Assembly (NCBI GenBank): GCA_037903475.1
Contig: JBAJFG010000400.1
Location: 310,001-374,000, forward strand
Direction: 5' to 3'
DNA: 64,000 nt
From: Ancylostoma caninum
Lineage: Eukaryota > Nematoda > Chromadorea > Rhabditida > Ancylostomatidae
Both the position numbers and the translations under genes were made by a program. Shown here piece after piece: positions 56,601 to 63,985 of the stretch (the stretch's first letter is position 1; each line of letters starts with the position of its first letter). Under the pieces are notes generated by a model that had not been told where the DNA came from, searched no databases, and saw only the letters and a program-made list of their open reading frames with translations.

Positions 56601-56972
56601 TTCCATTTCGGTTGCAAGGTTACCTTCTCAGATCAGACTTCCAGGTACCACTTCGCTCGCATAGCTGCATTCGTGGACCCAGTTCTTAATCCTCTGATAG
56701 TCGTGGCGCGGACACCTGCACTGCGGAGACAGGTTTGCGGTCACTTTCTCAGTTCCCGCACAGAACTCGAGTTGGTGCTTCAGCTCCGCGCCCAATGGAC
56801 GTCGCTGCGGTCACGAGCGTCATCGAACACGAAATCAAGGCGGACCGGCAGCGTACGAGCGTCAGTCCGTCGAGCCGGCTCACAGCATCGGCGATGTGAC
56901 GTAGAAGTAAAGTTGATAAAACCTGATCGACCGGTAGGATTCTTTAGAAAAGTGGAGTTCTCGTCTTCCTAA
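35665..56972 (+). CDS. Split gene for a 7TM receptor (rhodopsin-like layout) with long N-terminal ectodomain; 17 predicted exons
   Basis: Exons as I read them: 35665-35823, 37399-37656, 37935-37997, 38545-38648, 38733-38826, 38888-39117, 40425-40565, 40708-40836, 41032-41103, 53584-53683, 53767-53904, 54002-54217, 54279-54401, 54513-54586, 54652-54852, 56440-56592, 56645-56972. The total is 2583 bases, 860 residues plus TAA, with compatible phases at every joint and no internal stop. The start follows a TTTTCAG acceptor and opens a signal peptide (hydrophobic core LVWLVSVLVAAV). Residues to about 416 form a Cys-containing region with sequons NES, NNS and NET (twice), so probably extracellular. 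Hydrophobic segments lie near residues 427-449 (TM1, MFNTVLL), 458-481, 552-572 (followed by NRS, at the DRY position), 586-607, 662-688, 711-735 and 754-773 (TM7, DPVLNPLIVVA, like NPxxY). The TM2-TM3 loop is about 75 residues, unusually long and without the usual Cys. The tail is basic and Ser/Arg-rich. The exact receptor family is not recognised. Exons 2 and 3 and the 38545 acceptor are the weakest; the 7TM exons are strong. Confidence 0.8.
36131..36233. repeat. Hairpin with 23-bp arms in receptor intron 1
   Basis: The left arm (36131-36153) and the reverse complement of the right arm (36211-36233) match at about 20 of 23 positions, with a loop near 57 bases. The core pair is GAGATTATCCAGGG and CCCTGGGTAATCTC. 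It lies inside the first intron of the receptor gene. It may be a small foldback element; I see no target duplication. Confidence 0.6.
41104..42316. other. Start of the 12.5-kb receptor intron, nothing recognised
   Basis: Begins with the GTGAGG donor at 41104 and a TTTA-rich run (about 41175-41230). No coding or RNA gene is seen, and no identified transposon terminus until 42317. Confidence 0.4.
42317..42400 (+). repeat. Terminus of a Tc1/mariner-like element (partner-type end at about 47580-47672)
   Basis: AAGGTGACCCAAAAGTTTTT followed by CGCCGGCGTTCAACAGCTGC. The minus strand from 47672 reads AGGGTGACCCAAAAGTCTTT and then GGCCGGTGTTCAAATGCAGC. The two are clearly the same family end in opposite orientation 5.3 kb apart. 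No transposase is readable next to either end. Confidence 0.6.
42401..43467. other. Intron sequence with GACAACTGCGCAAC motifs
   Basis: The word GTTGCGCAGTTGT or its complement occurs near 42892, 43047 and 43322, and again near 46441 and 46602, so it marks fragments of one repeat family. A GGGGCGCAGCCCCGG hairpin lies near 42662-42677. No gene is recognised. Confidence 0.4.
43468..43686. repeat. AATATTCG palindromic tandem array, locus 1
   Basis: TTCGAATATTCGAATA and close variants (TTCGTTTATTCGAA, ATTCGATTATTCGA) fill about 220 bases. The sequence is its own approximate reverse complement. It is preceded by TGCGCAATAGAGTGTTG at about 43447; a related word (CAACACTCTAGTGCGCG) borders the array at 46158-46405 on its right side. 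Confidence 0.9.
43687..44699. other. Intron spacer, no gene recognised
   Basis: At 43922-43950, GCCAAATATTGGTACCGCGG is shared with the right end of the element at 45220-45844 (45816-45835), so another fragment of that family lies here. Nothing else is recognised. Confidence 0.4.
44700..45170 (-). pseudogene. Decayed mariner transposase, N-terminal to central part
   Basis: On the minus strand I read SIRDLAEDLQRHHDTIFAYL, then EARTYDVWIPHDLSDR, and after stops VTGDEEWVLYVTHVRKCG followed by a frameshifted stretch like PKKVLLSIWW and KLLP. This matches the HTH-to-catalytic-core transition of mariner transposases (HDL/HEL motif, TGDEKW with the first catalytic Asp). The C-terminal third is missing. 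It sits antisense in the receptor intron. Confidence 0.7.
45220..45844. mobile_element. 625-bp element with 21-bp perfect TIRs built of GGCTGACCGCG
   Basis: The left end CGGGCTGACCGCGGTACCAA (45221-45240) is exactly the inverse of 45824-45843, and the match extends one more base outward. The word GGCTGACCGCG is repeated inside near both ends (45254, 45722, 45743 and 45763). No target duplication is visible. The interior has no recognised coding region. Superfamily unknown. Confidence 0.75.
46015..46087. repeat. Short tandem duplication, about 35-bp unit
   Basis: TAGTAAAGTGACTAAGTAAC followed by TTTCGCGGCAACC occurs twice in succession, after a degenerate TAAG-rich lead-in. Confidence 0.85.
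46158..46405. repeat. AATATTCG palindromic tandem array, locus 2
   Basis: Same sequence type as 43468-43686, with regular CGTTTATTCGAATATTCGAA units at about 46277, 46320 and 46362 separated by short variable linkers (GACGCTTCAAA, GCCGTATCGAAA). Bordered on the right by CAACACTCTAGTGCGCG. Confidence 0.9.
46406..47579. other. Intron spacer, no gene recognised
   Basis: Contains two further ACAACTGCGCAAC words (46441, 46602). Frames are short and domainless. Confidence 0.35.
47580..47672 (-). repeat. Tc1/mariner-like terminus, split from its flank by a hAT MITE
   Basis: The minus strand begins ACAGGGTGACCCAAAAGTCT and continues GGCCGGTGTTCAAATGCAGC, matching the end at 42317. The hAT MITE at 47673-47950 inserted right at this terminus, so its target duplication CCCTGTAT contains the terminal bases. 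Confidence 0.55.
47673..47950. mobile_element. 278-bp hAT-type MITE with perfect 8-bp target duplication, copy 2
   Basis: The left end CAGTGGCGGACGCAGAAAG and the minus-strand right end CAGTGGCGGACGCAGGGGG share a 15-bp perfect TIR. CCCTGTAT lies on both sides (47665-47672, 47951-47958). The interior is AT-rich and related to 29643-29899 along its length (AGTGGGCGG, TCTCCGCCGTTTTGG, GGAAAATAAA, CAAGATTTTT). Confidence 0.94.
47951..48775. other. Intron spacer, no gene recognised
   Basis: Short AT-rich frames without domains. An AATG/AATA tetranucleotide-like run lies at 48724-48765. Confidence 0.35.
48776..48990. mobile_element. RTE 3'-end fragments in opposite orientation
   Basis: On the minus strand 48850-48776 reads the extreme C-terminus of an RTE protein (DPLRNGKR-like, stop) followed by GAAGAAG repeats. 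From 48852 the + strand carries GGGGTGGTAGTAAACCT, which is the 3' non-coding word of the RTE copy at 50220-52790 (its complement AGGTTTACTACCACCCC is at about 50357). Two fragments therefore abut in opposite directions. Confidence 0.55.
49023..49377 (+). other. Open frame of unknown nature inside the receptor intron
   Basis: A TTGCAG acceptor at 49022 leads into an open frame to the stop at about 49376, with a GTGAGC donor candidate at 49103. Phase does not fit between the receptor exons ending at 41103 and starting at 53584, which join directly. It may be repeat-derived (GATCATCGGTGATC palindromes). No domain. Confidence 0.25.
49487..50128. mobile_element. 642-bp foldback MITE, second copy with GGCCCGTAGTAAAG ends
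   Basis: The ends are exact inverse repeats over 18 bp (GGCCCGTAGTAAAGTGTC). The flanks are AAA on both sides (49484-49486, 50129-50131), a 3-bp duplication as in the copy at 23035-23506. The interior is rich in GCGATGATCGCC-like inverted words and contains a nested inverted pair (ACAAGCTCGACCGTGTAGGA at 49851 and its near inverse ending at about 49933). Several open frames exist on both strands, all shadows of the palindromic sequence. Confidence 0.85.
50364..51679 (-). pseudogene. RTE reverse transcriptase domain, frameshifted
   Basis: In order on the minus strand: FALKRMKPAKAIVPHEMTAE, WKGKGSPADCANYRPIHLLS, KIFERIIDRRI, ATDAIHTARLLIEKH, LAFLYLEKAFDRVPHEA, PVPWTLLYVDDVMLAF, LNIKKTVCLTTDEHEPG, MSPVALYGAECWPVTKG, and DKLREARLRWFGHVLRADGD ending in GKRPKGRPKQRRLDTLH. 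The catalytic motif C (YVDD) is intact, but motif A has Tyr where the first Asp is expected (FLY for FLD). At least four frameshifts or stops interrupt it. Confidence 0.88.
51669..52780 (-). pseudogene. RTE endonuclease domain and linker
   Basis: Starts RIATSNVDTLTGCS (family: TWNV.TL.G) and VHETRWSGS (family QETRW). After a frameshift near 52560 come IIVGELNDHVG (family GDLN or GDFN; the Asp is Glu here), TPIDYVIVRYRD and a HQPLICTMKIKSP end. The remaining open frame of 324 codons runs through the linker with a WRRVTDNIFAAARSVLG helix. The endonuclease nicks target DNA to prime reverse transcription. The Asp change and the frameshift suggest loss of activity. Confidence 0.85.
52791..53365. 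other. GC-rich non-coding stretch, possible RTE 5' region
   Basis: Contains GGGGAGAAGAATTCCCCC and CGCGGTAAACCCCCTGTCCG but no domain-bearing frame. It lies directly upstream, on the minus strand, of the RTE coding region. Confidence 0.35.
53366..53425. repeat. TAAA/AATG tetranucleotide run
   Basis: AATAAATAAATAAACAAAAA followed by AATGAATGAAC and GAATAAATAAATACATAA. A simple repeat, which on the minus strand precedes the possible RTE 5' region. Confidence 0.85.
54402..54407 (+). promoter_or_regulatory. GC-AG 5' splice site of receptor intron 13
   Basis: The TM4 exon ends TTACAG and is followed by GCAAGT instead of GTAAGT. Using the nearby GTTCGG instead leads to an immediate in-frame TAG after either candidate acceptor. 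GC donors with an otherwise perfect consensus are a known minor class in nematodes. Confidence 0.6.
54853..56439. other. Receptor intron between TM5 and TM6 exons
   Basis: Holds a + frame of 102 codons (54964-55272) and one of 60 codons (56023-56205) with protein-like composition, but neither fits the phase joint 54852/56440, which is already continuous. No mobile-element end is recognised. Confidence 0.45.
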
Positions 56973-58544
56973 TGGGTTTACTTCGAAGTGGTCTTTGGTG
57001 AACCCTTTTGTTCCGAAAAACATGTGACGCATAGTTCTTCTTTTCAGGCCTCACGAGCTTGTTCTTTCCGTCGAAGTCAGGATTCTCAGACGCACAATTC
57101 TGTTGTTTAAATCTATAAATTATTTCAATTTCTTGCTTGTTCAAACAACAACAACAAATGCATCGACACCTGTACATGTGATTTTTAAGGGGAGCGATAC
57201 AGTTATGCTTATAAAGTGGATAAAGTGGTCGGCGTTAATCTATCCCATTTGTGATATGCACCACGCATTCGACTTGATCTGGGAATCGCAGAGGCATTGA
57301 ACGCATATGTGTCCTATAAAGTGACTCGCCGAGGTCACCCAATGTATCCTGTCAGTGCTTCATCCTCCCAGGATTCTCTGGTGCAATTTACCGGCCCCGG
57401 AGGAATGGATAGTTCGGCTAGCCAAGGACGAGATTGACCCATCGACTGTGTGCGCAACAGGCAGTGCGCCTCTCACCACTGTGCCCTAATTAACATAGAA
57501 AAAAATTTAAAAAAAAAAGGGAGAATAGGAGTAAACTGAATCATTTTGTTTGATTTCCGTCTCGTGCACAACCTTATATGGGAATCAAACACAAAGTTTA
57601 GGCCATCCTTTGCACTCATCAGTAAGGCAGGGATAGCCGAAACTTCTATAAAGTTAAAATGAAAGTAAACTGACCTAGAATACAGAAAGGACGAATATTA
57701 GCTAATATTAGAGAATATTGGATAGTAACAGTGAATACTAGAATATAGAACAATAGAATAAATAAATAGTATCCTGAAACTTCTTAAATAAAGTGTGATC
57801 GTAATGTATTACAGTGCATAGCATTTGGATGTTTTGACGCCTCTAGATAAACATGAATAACCCATGACAATCTTACACATAGTGATAGGGCATAACGAGG
57901 TCAGTTGTAATCGCGGAACCCTAGACGTCATCGGCTTCACGGTTGAGTACAACGCCTCTTCGAATGGCTCCAACACTATGTATTCACAATTACATCATTT
58001 CTTCTTACGTGTTTTTCAAAGGGCTGCAAAATTTTTGCGGGCTTCACCTAAAGTTTGATGTGAGGATGAAGGTAAGCTAGTCAGACGTGTACGATTAAAT
58101 TATCTGAATCAGCTGAGTCGCAAGTTGGCCAAGAACTCCGCAATTGGGAATAGCCACAGTCATCGCTATCCGTGCAAAATCCTTCGCGAATGTTCCGTGT
58201 ACGACCTTAACGAGCAGGATGGACTTATAGGCAGTGTGTCACCTTGTTTTGTGGGTTGTAGATAATGGGAAATTCTAGACCTCTGCGTTACACAGGTTTC
58301 AATGATGTGATTCAAATGTTCAAATGTTCAAATGTCGTATAAAAATGTTGAAGACCCTGTCTTCGAAAGGTCTGAAAGTGCAGCTCACGGACCAGTTAGG
58401 CGGATTGCTGGCTGCCCTCCATGGCAGCAGCGTTGGCCAACACGTCTTGACGTGCCCAATCGATAAGATCAACGGCTTCATGCATCCACCCGGCTCCTAA
58501 AACTGTTCCAAGTCATGTCCCGAAAACCGTTTAAAAAACGAGTC
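56973..58544. other. Region downstream of the receptor gene
   Basis: I see no obvious canonical AATAAA soon after the stop; the 3' UTR end is not determined. Apart from the tRNA-like piece at 57420-57486, only short domainless frames are present. Confidence 0.35.
57420..57486 (-). pseudogene. tRNA-like sequence, possible tRNA-derived SINE head
   Basis: The minus strand reads GGCACAGTGGTGAGAGGCGC (A-box-like), ACTGCCTGTTGCGCACAC and, at the usual distance, GGGTCAATCTCGTCC (B-box-like). No closed acceptor stem. The downstream sequence continues with CCGGGGCCGGTAAATTGCAC, not tRNA. A tRNA-derived SINE or pseudo-tRNA is likely. Confidence 0.4.
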
Positions 58545-59070
58545 TGACACGTTCGCGACCTTACGCTTTTGGCATGGTGTGTCACATAGGACACACCATG
58601 GCTTTTGCACAAGTGGGATCCGTGCTCAACCGCTTGAGCACCTGGTCCCACGCGGTGAGAACTTTTCCTAGGCCGCATAATACCCCGAATCTGCGCAAAT
58701 CTGAACCCGATCTTTTCCTCTTTTGTGATCGTCAAAAGCGTTTCCAAATGTTTGTCGCTCATTCACTTGATAGATTGCACTACTGGTTACTGATTACTGA
58801 TTGCATTACTGATTGCAGTTTCTTTTTCATGTGTGTCGTCCTCTCTAGTGTATGTTTCAACCACATATTAAAAAAAGTTTCAGTGAAGATCTGCTCTGCT
58901 CAGTGCATCTATAGAAAGCTTGATATTTGTTATTATAACACTGCACAGAAGTTTGCTAACTATGACTGCTTCGCAGAAATACAAGTGCGCTCACCCGGTT
59001 GAGCACGCGGGTCCCACGCGTCGCACCATCCGTATCAACCGGCTGAGCACATTGTCGCGAAGGTGTTAAA
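58545..59070. mobile_element. Dispersed repeat copy 2, about 520-bp element with subterminal inverted repeats
   Basis: GTGGGATCCGTGCTCAACCG (58613-58632) and the inverse of 58990-59020 (GTGGGACCCGCGTGCTCAAC on the minus strand) match, and GTTCGCGAC / GTCGCGAAGG lie further out. A near-perfect palindrome ATGGTGTGTCACATAGGACA with its completion to CACCAT sits at 58574-58600. The interior matches 2990-3400. Non-coding, probably a MITE. Confidence 0.65.
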
Positions 59071-59744
59071 GACTGCTGCGCTATATTTTAGGTATATCCT
59101 TGGATTCAGCAAATTGAGAAGATTCAGAAACCTTAACCATAAAAACGTGGTGGTATACTGCCTCTATGCGGACTTAACTGTCGTTGTCCGAAACTGATTT
59201 TATTCTATGGACTGTTAATTGAAGCATGTACATGTCAATTGATTCTCCACTGTCCTGAATACCGAAATAAACATCCGAAAATCATACCCGTTCTTTAAAA
59301 AAAAGCTGCGAGAAACTGACCTTGCCTACTATATTTGCCTTTAAACCTCAAAGGAACTGCGAATGCATATTTCTGTGTGAGGTGCGAATTTTAAGCAGTT
59401 CAGCATCATTCATCAAACATTTCTCGTTCTTCCATCATGTGTATCTAGTGATAGTTACAACATAAATATCAGATGTGCGCACACTTTCTCATAGAACATT
59501 GTGTTTGAAACCTCACATCTGCTCCTTCAGAAGTCTTGGACTACGGTGTGGATGAGCCCAATTGACACTAACCTCGAGTCGTAAAAATAATAGGGCATAT
59601 AATCCGTTTCACCCACGGGTCATGGCTGAAACTTTTGTCTATCTGGAAAAGAACCTCCGACGACTTCGTGCATTTCATGGCAGTGATGTTCCTTGCTGTC
59701 AAGTGCGTGGACCAACGTCGAGAGACACGATGCACACTGTCTCC
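59071..59744. other. Spacer, no gene recognised
   Basis: AT-rich sequence without domain-bearing frames, up to the 3' end of the second RTE copy. Confidence 0.35.
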
Positions 59745-61160
59745 ATCTTCTTCTTCCTCTTTTTCCTTAGCGTTTGCCTCGTTCGTTGGCGGGGTCCGTT
59801 TTCCATATCGCTCTATCGTGGACTTGTCTGGGTGAGCGATCAAAAGATCGGCATGCAGTGGGCCTAACCGCCGTTCTTTTGGTCGCCCGGTTGGCTATTT
59901 TCCCGGTACTCTGTGATAGATGCCTCCTTTGTAGACGAGATGTGGTCGTACCATCCAAGACGGGTTTATCAAAGCTTATCGGCAGTCGGGCAATGCCGAA
60001 CTGCTCTCGGATCTTTTCGGTGCGGAAGCGGTCTGCGCTCCACTTCACCATGTTGGCTTAAAACGAGAGAGGACTTCGTGGGCTAAGTTCCCATCGGCTG
60101 AGAGTGCATAGGCGATGTACCTGAAGTAGTCAGTTTTTGGGAGGGTACCACCAACCTGGATGCTGGCCAGTTCGTTTATAGCGGCCGCCATATACCCAGA
60201 TGTTCTTGACGTTCAGCCGGAGAGCGAACTGCACTACTTGCTTGGTCCAGGCTGTAGTCTGCCTTTCGAGGTCGTCCTCTTGATCCGATGCAAGCACGAC
60301 GTCATCTGCATACAGCAGAGTCGATGCCGTTGGTCTCTGAAGACCTCTCATAGCAGCATGCATGACTACGACGAAGAGCAGCCGTGAGAGAGATGACCCT
60401 CGATGCACGCCTACCGAGTTGAGAAATTCCGCAGATATGTCCGCGGCCGCCTGCACTCAACTCCTTGGATCGGCATAAAGAATCCTAACCCATTCGATGA
60501 GCTCTTCGCGACAGCAATGATAGCGGAATGCATACCATATGACTTCGTTCGTAACGCCGCCGAAGGCCCATTTCCAGATCAAGAAAGCTAGATGCAGTGG
60601 CTTCTGCTTCCCACGATACTTCTCGATCAGCAGGAGCGCTGCATGGATTGCATCAATCGTTTCAGAGTTGGCAACGAAACCACACTGATTTGTGGGAACT
60701 TGGATGATGTTATTCATATTCGACCGGTGATTCCTAGTCCTGACTGATGCTGACCTGATTGGATATCTCCGTCAGCCATTCAGCAGAGTTCCAATGTCTT
60801 GACTCCCATGGTTCCGTCCACAACTACTTCATCAGGGTCTGCCGCCTTTCCTGACCTCATTCGTTTTAGAGCAGTCATGGTTTCGTCCATGGTGATCGGC
60901 TGGGTTGGACCGTGAGTTGGTGGTAGTTGTAGAATGGGTGAATGGCTAAATTCTCCCCTTAGCATCTCCTCGAAGCAGTCGCGTCACCTGCTCGTCGCAT
61001 TCTTGCAGTCTATTCAAAAATGGCCGTGTTCGTTGTTATCTCAGTAGAAATTTCTGATGTCTTCAGTCTGCCGGTGGCGGAACCTTGCGAGCCGGTAGCT
61101 GAGGTGTTCGCCGTCTTTTGCATCTATCTCTCTGCTGATGGCTATCCTGTATTGTCAGGG
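59745..61160 (-). pseudogene. Second RTE copy, 5'-truncated reverse transcriptase with 3' end
   Basis: On the minus strand I read PITMDETMTALKRMRSGKAA, VPTNQCGFVANSETIDAIHA, LLIEKYRGKQKPLHLAFL, EELIEWVRILYADPRS, FLNSVGVHRGSSLSRLLF, STLLYADDVVLASDQEDDLE, FALRLNVKN. After a gap comes the C-terminal RFRTEKIREQFGIARLP region ending in DPANERGKR and GAAGAAG repeats. Motif C (YADD) is intact; motif A is destroyed (LAFLIWKWAF). The endonuclease part is absent, as is common for 5'-truncated insertions. It is diverged from the copy at 50220-52790. Confidence 0.85.
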
Positions 61161-61429
61161 CATTCACATCTCCTTAGTCGCAAACGGCTGATTCGGGTTG
61201 TTAGCTCTTCGTGTACATCGAAATGTACACTACTCGAATGGGTTAGCATCAGCGTAAAACTGGATCGAAATGTGCTAAAAGCATAAATTTTGCCCTGTTT
61301 CCTTTGCGATTCTAGAGGGCTACTACACAGGCGCGGTAATAAGCACTTGTGAATACGACAAGCCTTTGTTAGCTGGTTCGTCGCCGCTGCAAAAACTCTT
61401 GTAACGGGGCTAGGTTCACGACTGCGATT
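61161..61429. other. Short spacer, nothing recognised
   Basis: Flank of the truncated RTE copy; no gene or element end recognised. Confidence 0.35.
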
Positions 61430-61509
61430 TGGATTTCCTTAATGCGCTGCTAGTGTGCGTCACCACTAGGACTTTAACTCGGACTCGAGAATTTCAATGA
61501 GTGCTGCCT
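61430..61509 (-). repeat. Terminal fragment of the AAGGCAGCAC family
   Basis: Ends GAGAATTTCAATGAGTGCTG-CCTTTAT. On the minus strand it begins AAAGGCAGCACTCATTGAAA and goes through GAGTCCGAGTTAAAGTCC to TGACGCACACTAGCAGCGCA, which corresponds word for word to 357-440. Confidence 0.6.
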
Positions 61510-62588
61510 TTATGATGCGAATTTCGGCAAATGGAATAACTTAATCTCTACACAGAAGTTCTCTCCAAAACGGAATTGTTCACGGTACGGATAGTGTTGA
61601 TTCTCTCCTTGAATCCTACGATTGCCACCATTCGGGCCACTGCTTGATCAACGCTTTGTTATTGTGAATAATAGCGTGAATCAGCGGCCACTGATGTCCT
61701 GTGTCGAGGCCGTCTCTAATGCAGAATGTAATTATTTCACTGAATTCTTGCTTTTGGCTGTTGTTGGCATGTTATTTCATTTGTATTCAGCCTTCCCCAA
61801 GCTCTTGCCGTGGAATAGACACCGTGTCCTGAACAACATGGGCCACACAGCTACGATACCTCACAACATTTCATGCACACAATCTTACTCTTGAGAAGGT
61901 CCAGATTCTCATCTGACTAGCTGAAAATAGAAATTGGTACGCTGATGCCTGCAGCGTATGCCCTCTTGATTGGCGAAGATTACTTACATCCTAAGTGCTG
62001 CAACAAAAACAATTTTTTGGCCTATGTCGTAAATCGTTGCATAACACTCAGTTTGCTCAAAAGTTGTATTGTCCAAACATAAGCTAAGAATGTATTAGGG
62101 GAATAATGAGATTCAAGATAAAGATTAATTTGTCTGAAATCAAAAACTAACACCAGTTGGAAGTAAGAACCATGACTGATGACTGCCTTCAACATCGAGT
62201 GGGCCTGCAGATGCTGCACAGATGTTCGAAATTCCGCATCGGACTCCGTGGCGCTATTAATGCAGCTATATGCTGTAGGACTCACTTTTATCACACTTAT
62301 CTAGTAAATCATACATTCCCAAAAGGAACGACGGGGATACGCCGGAGGATTTCCTCGTTCTTCCCTAAGTCTTCTCCTTTTTGTTTCTTGAAGAAAGCTT
62401 CAAGAATACAGTTACTATAGGAAACTAAAAATCTTTTTTTTTTCGCAGTGTTCGCTTCTTTTCAGCTCATAATCCTTGAGCATCGTGTTCTCGAGTACCT
62501 GAACCTCCAATAAAAATCATTGCGGTTGATTTGCTCAACACTATAGTACCAGCAAAAAGCTACATTGTTTCAGTGGTAATGCCATATA
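61510..62588. other. Spacer, no gene recognised
   Basis: Frames at 61622-61894 (+) and 62022-62294 (-) are short and domainless. Confidence 0.35.
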
Positions 62589-63330
62589 TTAGGGATGTGA
62601 AAAAGTTTTTTTCCTCTTTTTTCCTTTTTTTTAGGCGAAATTGAGTTATTAATTTATTAAAAAAGAAACAAAGCAGATATATCAATCAAAGTGTTGGCCA
62701 TCGTTGGCTAAACTTTTCCCTATCTTTCTGGGTGAAGGCGGACGCCACAGCGGTAGAAAGCCTCGTCCTCCGATTCGATCCATCCATTCACCCATTTTTC
62801 GACATCTTCGAAATATTGGAAGCCATGTTGGGAAAGCCCGCGGGACATAGACCGAAACAAATGATAGCCTGACGGGGCACAGTCTGGTGAATAACCCGCA
62901 TGAGGGACCACATCTCAACGAAGTGCTTCAGGTATTTTCTTGACGGCTTTTGTGACGTGTGCCAAAAAGACATTACTCCACATTGAGGACCAAAAATTTT
63001 CAAACTAAACTTTTTTCCACAGAAACCTTGTACATGGGAGTTATTTGAAATGCCGAACACGAATATCATATCCTTTTCGTACCGTAACCCCGTTTTCGTA
63101 AGGTTACGATAGGGTTACTGCGGCAAAATATGCCCATTTGGCTCAAATTCGACATGATTATCACTGTAAAACACAACGATGTTGATGCAAATCCAAACAA
63201 ATGTGTATTGAATATTATTGATGTCAGGCCAACAAACTAAGCGGCAATTACGAAACATTTGCAAGGATAACTAACTATTATGACTACTTACCGCTAGAGG
63301 GCTTTTTTGGATACTTTTTCACATACCTAA
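62589..63330 (-). mobile_element. 742-bp internally deleted mariner with TIRs and TA duplications
   Basis: The left end TTAGGGATGTGAAAAAGT and the minus-strand right end TTAGGTATGTGAAAAAGT are inverted repeats, each bordered by TA (62587-62588, 63331-63332). Inside, the minus strand encodes a transposase C-terminus: AHVTKAVKKIPEALR, a stop, then VVPHAGYSPDCAPSGYHLFR, FEDVEKWVNGWIES, EAFYRCG and VVANDGQHFD. The last catalytic Asp is Gly (SGY for SDY), and a frameshift follows the catalytic region. Non-autonomous. Confidence 0.85.
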
Positions 63331-63350
63331 TAGTTTTCCGTCGGTGGCCA

Positions 63351-63548
63351 CTACATGAAAGGAATCTCTCCATAGAAGCTCATCATTAGATGCGTGTGAT
63401 CCTGATCTGCTGGGGAAGAAATGCGATATACAGAAGCATTCCGATTACTTCCTTGAAGGTACACACTTATGGGAGTCAGGTGGTAGTGAGAATGCGGCTC
63501 AGGACTAAGCATATGCAGTAGAACGACGAGTACAAAAAACATCTGCAT
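63351..63548 (-). CDS. Possible small secreted protein or signal-peptide exon
   Basis: An ATG at 63548 opens a 65-codon minus-strand frame. It begins MQMFFVLVVLLHMLSPEP, a convincing signal-peptide core, and continues with His/Tyr/Ser-rich sequence including an NAS sequon, then ends about 20 bases before the mariner at 62589-63330. It could be the first exon of a gene or a chance frame. No family is recognised. Confidence 0.25.
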   Translation of the reverse strand: MQMFFVLVVLLHMLSPEPHSHYHLTPISVYLQGSNRNASVYRISSPADQDHTHLMMSFYGEIPFM

Positions 63549-63597
63549 TAGAGGCAGCACACACGATGAAAAACGTCGTTGATTTTTTCATGAAATT

Positions 63598-63825
63598 CTA
63601 CTCTTTAGGCCACTCCTGTGCCCATAGTAGAGAAACGAACATCCAAAAAGACAGGGTTTGCGAGAAACACTGTGTTTTATAATGCCATGTGTACCAGTTC
63701 CACCACTCGAGATGGGTGAGGCCACCTAGATGTGGAAGGGATCTATCGAAAAATCCTGATCGATCCCGTATCAGCTGAGGAACACAGCCGTACACGATCA
63801 AAGAGAATGGGGCGGGGTTGAGCAT
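63598..63825 (-). other. Unrecognised 75-codon frame rich in Trp
   Basis: The minus-strand frame contains LEWWNWYTWHYKTQCFSQ, unusually rich in aromatic residues for a random frame, and lies 50 bases upstream of the possible secreted exon. No family is recognised and no splice sites clearly link the two. Confidence 0.2.
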
Positions 63826-63909
63826 GGCGGGCGCATTTGTACATGTGTACGACTTTTATTACTCGAGTAACTGCACGATTCGGAGTGATTCCTTTTGCAG
63901 TTACACTCC

Positions 63910-63985
63910 AATTAATGGCACCTTTAAAATAAGCACAAATGCGAAAAAAAACTTTCCTCAGCGTGAGTGCTGCATTTAAAGGTGG
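63910..63985. repeat. Short inverted-repeat segment with a GTGCTGCATTTAAAGG end
   Basis: GGCACCTTTAAAATAAGC at about 63917 and GTGCTGCATTTAAAGGTGGCC at about 63967 contain inverse words (GGCACCTTTAAA / TTTAAAGGTGGCC) and a variant of the AAGGCAGCAC terminus. It is probably a further family member cut by the window end. Confidence 0.4.
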
